Notes under the pieces: generated by a model
The model's input: the letters and a program-made list of their open reading frames with translations, nothing else
What the model was told of the DNA's origin: nothing
Databases searched by the model: none
Program-made: the position numbers and the translations under genes
Assembly: GCA_016165875.1 (NCBI GenBank)
Contig: JABBOT010000034.1
Coordinates: 2,726,799 to 2,790,798, forward strand
Length of the DNA: 64,000 nucleotides
From: Acanthopleura granulata
Lineage: Eukaryota; Mollusca; Polyplacophora; Chitonida; Chitonidae
Direction: 5' to 3'
Shown: positions 59,691 to 64,000 of the stretch, piece after piece
How positions within the stretch are numbered: the stretch's first letter is position 1
How the letters are laid out: each line of letters opens with the position of its first letter

Positions 59691-60654
59691 ATAACTTTTT
59701 AAAATATTACGTAAATAACACAACCGTCAATGAGATGACATTTATCACAGTGTAAATTTCTGTCTACTGACATTACCAAAGAACTCTTCACATTTTAGCT
59801 TTGGGCCTATGTTTGCAGGTTGAAGGAAAGACATCATTCGTACTCATCATACCGTGCGTTAACACTATCTAGCCCGTGTAGCTGATAACGAAAGCTGACG
59901 GTGTTATTGAGTTATCTAAACTGCTAGTAACGGTACTCTGACAAACCGTGCACAGCATCACAGGCGTACGGTGACGGAGATATCGTTAACCAGTTAACCA
60001 CAGATAACATGCCTGGGTAAGTCTCCTCGAGTAGAAAAATGTAGCCACAAAACAGCCCGTTTTTACTATCTATACATGGGTACAAAATCTCATAACCAGC
60101 AACTATTTCCTATGTGGGTTCTCCGGATATTTTAATTTAATTCCAGATAAAACATCGTCGTTTGCTTTTAAAACCACCCAGTTTTCCTCTTTCAGTTGAA
60201 AATTATTTAGGGGGCGGGGGAATTTGAAACGGCCAATTATGTATTGCTCATATGCGATGAAGTTTATTGTGCGCCTTGTTGTCATTCTATCGGTATGTCT
60301 TCTTACTTAATGAGACATTTAAAAGCCAAGATCCTAGCTGAGCGGTGAACAGCATCGCAGGTAGAGATTGGCCGATTAAGCAAGTATCGAAATGTGTAAT
60401 GTTGTGGTAGAGAAGCGTACATTATGATTACGCATGGCAATCTTACGGCTGTCTTATCCGATATACAACTATCTTACACTGTACGATGCCATCTTCAGGA
60501 ACATATCGCCCACAAAAAGTGACCGGCTCATATGCATTTGTAAGACAGCATCGATAAAGAAGAACAAAACAGACGTGAATAATATATGCGCTGGCTGTTA
60601 TAAATACATGTAAAATCAGAAACACGCATAAGGTATGCAGGAGAGGTGATGAGA
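59691..60654. other. Intergenic, nothing recognised
   Basis: A donor-like GGGTAAGTC at 60014-60022 follows GATA-type sites, but no exon could be defined. Confidence 0.4.
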
Positions 60655-60912
60655 TTTATTTATTTATTTCATCGGTGTTATACGCCGTACTCAAGAATAT
60701 TTCACTCATACAACGGCGGCCAGCATTATGGTGGGAGGAAACCGGGCAGAGCCCGAGGAAACTCACGACCACCCGCAGATTGCTGGCAGACCTTCCCGCC
60801 TACGGCCGGAGAGGAAGCCAGCATGAACTCGGAGCGACCACATTGGTGGGAGGCTTCTGTGTCATTGTGCTGCGGTAGCGCGCTAACAGACTGAACCACG
60901 GATTTCCCCCAG
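60655..60912 (-). repeat. SINE-A copy, full length
   Basis: Reverse copy: TTTATTTATTTCATCGGTG, ACGCCGTACTCAAGAATATT, head ending in GACTGAACCACGG. A short deletion removes part of the GAGCTGGACTTGAACTC section. Confidence 0.95.
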
Positions 60913-61525
60913 GTGATGAGAAGGTCAATGCATGCAAAGGTCTAATAACGTACAATGAATTCAGTGAAACTTGAAAAAATACAGAGGATAACTCTGTTTA
61001 CCACATACAGCACGCAAATGCTGTAATCGGAAATGGTGTTGATGTTAATATACATTTTTTTGTATTTCTGGCATATGTACCACTTATGCTTGACCTTGTC
61101 ATTTACAGTAGACGAGGAAACCTTATACAGGGAAAACACGAACTATTCCGGTAACCTTAAAAATATGGGACATCTGTTACTTGACATTTTCAAACGTAAT
61201 CCAACACCCAACAAAATTCAAGCGGAAAATAATACCGAACATACGCGCTGTTGCTATTGTAATTCGTGTCAATCGTTGACAGAGAGCGGAGGAGAGGAGG
61301 ACATTCTGACGTAGTTGTCGGGGTTGGTGTTATTAGAGAAGATTGTGATGTTGTGTTCTGCGGGATCTAGCGTGTGTCATGTTTAGTGTGTTGACAGTGT
61401 CATTAACCCCGGAACAAACAGCAAAGTACACAGACAAATTTATAGGTCAGATAAGATTTATAAGGTATCGGCTTCCATCACACGAGATTGTGGTGTTTTT
61501 ACAGAGACCTAACACTGGCATTCCA
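60913..61525. other. Upstream of candidate promoter
   Basis: No gene recognised. GGAGAGGAGGACATTCTGAC and neighbouring sequence (61288-61380) are GC-richer than the surroundings. Confidence 0.4.
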
Positions 61526-61542
61526 GCCAATCAGCTTTAAAT
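61526..61542 (+). promoter_or_regulatory. Candidate promoter: CCAAT box and TATA-like box
   Basis: GCCAATCAGC at 61526-61535 is a canonical CCAAT box and TTTAAAT at 61536-61542 is TATA-like. They lie 57 bp upstream of the candidate start codon at 61599. The two boxes are unusually close together. Confidence 0.35.
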
Positions 61543-61598
61543 GGTGCACCTTGCTCGTGAGTAAACAGTAAACAACCTTTGCGGTTTCATTAACAGAC

Positions 61599-61638
61599 AT
61601 GTCGGCGGTATTATGGCGGAGAGCTATAATATTGCTCG
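61599..61638 (+). CDS. Candidate first coding exon (signal-peptide-like start)
   Basis: ATG at 61599 in the context ACAGACATGT, followed by MSAVLWRRAIILL, a basic then hydrophobic start as in secretory signal peptides. After 13 codons and one nt comes CTCG|GTAAGTCC, a near-consensus donor. Without splicing the frame runs 57 codons to a TAG at about 61770, so the splice model is not forced by an early stop. An acceptor-like TTTCATTAACAG directly before the ATG would alternatively make this an internal exon. No partner exon was found. Confidence 0.3.
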
Positions 61639-62040
61639 GTAAGTCCGCGTTTTTGATTGTGGTAGATCAGCAAACCAATCAGGACACCAGGGCATTCTGT
61701 TGCGTTTTTAATTATCAATCAGTCAGTAGAGTAGATAAATCGAGGCTCTTGGGCGACGTGGCGTTAACATAGATACTGAGAGCGAGGTTGTGTACCAGGA
61801 ACATAGTAGGGCCACAACCAATTCGATTTCTTTGCGGCCAGGCACTATAAGCCGCTACATGGGGTTGCACTGCAAACTTGAAGACGGGGCAACATTGCTT
61901 CATCCATGGAATAGCTGTCTCGGCCTCACGCTTGAGTGCCATTTACATTTTCACAATTAAAGCGCTGGCTTTTGTGCAGTTTGTAAAGAATCTTGAGCGA
62001 AAAGCGTCCCAGGAATTTTAGCGACTGAGTCTATTACCGC
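61639..62040. other. Putative intron or intergenic
   Basis: Nothing recognised. Confidence 0.4.
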
Positions 62041-62310
62041 GGCCGGCTGACATATATCACTGCGCGTGTTTACATAGATCCTCGTAATTGATCAGCGCCT
62101 AGGCCTGATTAACAATGGGTTGCTCCCTAATGTGGTGATAAATTATGGTTTTGTGGAGGATGAACCCCATAAATACAGGCCTCAGTCGCTCTCGGCTGAC
62201 CGTGCCAGAATGAAACATGAGCGAGAGTGCCTCCCGAGCGACATTAAAGCCCCGGTGTTCTCTCGGCTGCATTGAGATGTCTTCTGCTTGTACTGGATTA
62301 GTCTAGCCTG
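62041..62310. promoter_or_regulatory. Candidate enhancer just upstream of a CRE/TATA promoter
   Basis: Dense sites: TAATTGATCAG (62084-62094), GATTAACAATGGG (homeodomain plus SOX-type, 62105-62117), CCTAATGTGGTGATAAATTA (homeodomain, RUNX-type TGTGGT, GATA, 62125-62144), CCATAAATACAGG. No open frame or repeat. The block is high in complexity and GC-balanced compared with its flanks. Confidence 0.4.
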
Positions 62311-62517
62311 TGACGTCACTAGGTAACCACGTATGTATATATGCCCTCAATCCCTAGTAGCAGAAAGACAAGAGCGCTTTATGCGGCCACCACAATGCCC
62401 GTTGTTGGCAAAGAGTTATAATTTTCACATCAGCTGAGTCCTTATTCCCATTTATATTCTCATTCGATTGTTTGAAAACAATGTGATTCTCGCTGAAACT
62501 TTACGCTATATAAACCG
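62311..62517 (+). promoter_or_regulatory. Candidate promoter (CRE and TATA) and 5' untranslated exon
   Basis: A perfect CRE, TGACGTCA (62311-62318), is followed by GGTAACCACG and a TATATAT box at 62336-62342. A start near 62368 would give an exon of about 150 nt ending at AACCG|GTAAGTG, a consensus donor at 62518. The only ATG near the start (62395) opens a frame of eight codons. This would then be a leader exon of a gene extending to the right. Confidence 0.42.
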
Positions 62518-62845
62518 GTAAGTGATAAATGACTTCATTGATCGACGAGCAAGTTACTTTGACCAGAGGCAATAAACAACGAGTTGGGTCTTTGATTTGG
62601 ACGGCCATTCACGTGGATATACAGAATTATGCAGTTTGATTTGTCCTGTAATCTACCAATGGCCCAGTGGGTAAGTCATTCTGTCAGTGCAGAAAGGTTG
62701 CCTGGTGATTATGTGCTCTTTCAAATTCACCCCTACTCACCGAAAAACAGATCAGTTCAAGCCGTGCTCTTTTTCTTCTGTCCTGTAAAACGTCACTCTT
62801 TCTGTATGATTGTGTTCAAAAACATTAGTACATAAGCATTATTTT
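62518..62845. other. Putative intron
   Basis: Nothing recognised. Confidence 0.35.
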
Positions 62846-62914
62846 TGTGACTGGTATTTTTCACGGTACACAAGAGTATTTCACCCAGAAGGCTGCGGCC
62901 AATACTATGCTGGT
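62846..62914 (-). repeat. SINE-A 3' fragment, very decayed
   Basis: GACTGGTATTTTTCACGGTA, AAGAGTATTTCACCCAGAAG, GCGGCCAATACTATG correspond to the reverse 3' part of the SINE. Confidence 0.65.
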
Positions 62915-63280
62915 TGTAGCGCATTAGAAATGAGCGATATCTTTTGTTTTTCTTACGCAGCTTGGAACTAGGTTTTTAGGCGGGAACAGTGCCATATTAT
63001 ATGTTACGGTCCCGCCAATCACGCCTTAACTTAAATTTACAACTGTTGCAACTGTTGGTTCCTGAAGGTCATGTATTTTATTCACGCCGTGTTATTGATT
63101 TTCATATCCCACATACATGAAGCTGTTCCTTTCGAGCACAATTCATTTAAGTTTTTAATTATGGTATTTTGAACTGGACTTTTCCTGCATGTTTGACGCT
63201 CGGTGAAATATCTCTACCAATGGAATCGTTGGCTGGCATGTCACGTTCCATGTGACATCGCACACGAAAGATTCTGTACA
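62915..63280. other. Spacer
   Basis: Nothing recognised. Confidence 0.4.
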
Positions 63281-63576
63281 GGATCGTAAGCTGAATTGTT
63301 AGTCTATGTATGGGGTCTCGCCTGACTTCTCCTGGTGTGTATAGGATGTTAAGCTAGCTTGTCAGGGTATGTATGGGGTCTCGCTCTGACTTCTCCTGGT
63401 GTGTATAGGATCGTAAGTTGACTTGTCAGGGTATGTATGGGTACTGACCTCTTACAGCGTGTCTGGGATCGTAAGATGACTTGTCAGGGTATGTAAGGGG
63501 TCGCACACTGACTTCTCACCGCGTGTATGGGATCGTAAACTGGTCTTTTAGGCTATGTATGGGGCCGCACACGGAC
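63281..63576 (+). repeat. Minisatellite of about 62-bp units, 4.8 copies
   Basis: Units begin GGATCGTAAGCTGACTTGTC, continue AGGGTATGTATGGGGTC and end near TTCTCCTGGTGTGTAT. The copies are clearly related but diverged. Confidence 0.93.
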
Positions 63577-63650
63577 TAATGGCTTCCTCTCCGCCGTAGT
63601 GTAAGTGAAATGTTCTTGAATACGGCAAACAACCATGGAATAAATAAACT
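63577..63650 (+). repeat. SINE-A fragment, internally deleted
   Basis: TAATGGCTTCCTCTCCGCCG jumps to GTAAGTGAAATGTTCTTGAA, then TACGGC and a GAATAAATAAAC tail. Confidence 0.8.
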
Positions 63651-63755
63651 TTGTCATGTTCACGTCACCGTAGTCTAACTTAATTCGCAGCCCGCGCACG
63701 GGGACCCACAGTGTCGTCTCTTCTGCGAGGCAATGTATGCAGGTCTGCCGAGCTG

Positions 63756-63947
63756 ATGAGCCTCAGCTGGTTCCACCTGGCGTTGCTAATTGTGCGCAGC
63801 TACTTTGAGGCGCCGTCCACACTCAGCAATCCCACGCCGTCGGCGGTTATGCCACAGGCAATTGATCCGCCAGCCTGTGTCGCAATTTGTCCGCACTGGA
63901 AAATCAGGAGACCTTATCTCCATGACACCGTTTCATTTACGAAATAG
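63756..63947 (+). CDS. Candidate signal-peptide coding exon, unknown protein
   Basis: The frame is GC-rich against AT-rich flanks. From ATG 63756 it encodes MSLSWFHLALLIVRSYFEA, a plausible secretory signal, then a Pro/Ser/Thr-rich part with three cysteines, ending at TAG (63945-63947). The same frame is open upstream to 63711 without ATG. It could be a short secreted peptide (63 residues), or the first exon of a longer gene beyond the window with splicing before the stop. No family was recognised and no strong donor was identified. Confidence 0.3.
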   Translation: MSLSWFHLALLIVRSYFEAPSTLSNPTPSAVMPQAIDPPACVAICPHWKIRRPYLHDTVSFTK

Positions 63948-64000
63948 TCTCGATATGCACTGATATGCCGACAAACTCGGCCTTTTTAATATCTCTCTCT
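63948..64000. other. Window edge
   Basis: Nothing recognised in the last 50 bases. Confidence 0.4.

Overview
This is metazoan nuclear DNA, most likely from a marine mollusc. It is AT-rich and gene-sparse, with introns or intergenic DNA filled by short repeats. The molluscan assignment is inference. It rests on about 30 copies of one tRNA-headed SINE with a strongly conserved 3' part (GAAATATTCTTGAGTACGGC, then a CAAATAAATAAATAAA tail) and three copies of a second tRNA-headed SINE. To my knowledge both types are abundant in gastropod and bivalve genomes. There are no bacterial operons, rRNA genes or CRISPR arrays.

The only complete, confident protein gene is an intronless class A (rhodopsin-like) GPCR at 1196-2224 (+), with an AATAAA signal about 300 bp after its stop. 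A possible terminal coding exon of an unknown gene lies upstream at 303-617 (-). The GPCR's 3' flank has an old, collinear duplicate about 44 kb away (46455-46890), which points to a lost paralogue or a dispersed repeat.

From about 5.8 to 35 kb the window is a repeat landscape. It holds SINE-A copies in both orientations, three SINE-B copies, a decayed reverse-transcriptase pseudogene (23882-24474, still with a YIDD box) and minisatellites. At 30698-32427 there is a three-layer nest: a small fold-back element is interrupted by a SINE (11-bp target duplication), and that SINE is interrupted by a Penelope-like element (11-bp target duplication). The Penelope-like element keeps only its GIY-YIG endonuclease domain, between long inverted terminal arms that carry a hammerhead-ribozyme-like core.

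From about 35 to 46 kb there are a duplicated coding-like block, a candidate promoter plus 5' exon (38019-38626), and tandem repeats of 37, 25 and 74 bp. From about 47 to 64 kb sequence complexity and GC rise. This part has candidate exons with good splice signals (47380-47443, 53460-53958, 61599-61638), a CRE/TATA promoter (62311-62517) and TAAT/GATA/SOX-like clusters that look like developmental enhancers (58480-58880, 62041-62310). At the right edge there is a possible signal-peptide exon (63756-63947). This pattern is what one expects at the 5' regulatory side of a developmental or secreted-factor gene lying beyond the right end, but no coding exon there could be identified with confidence.
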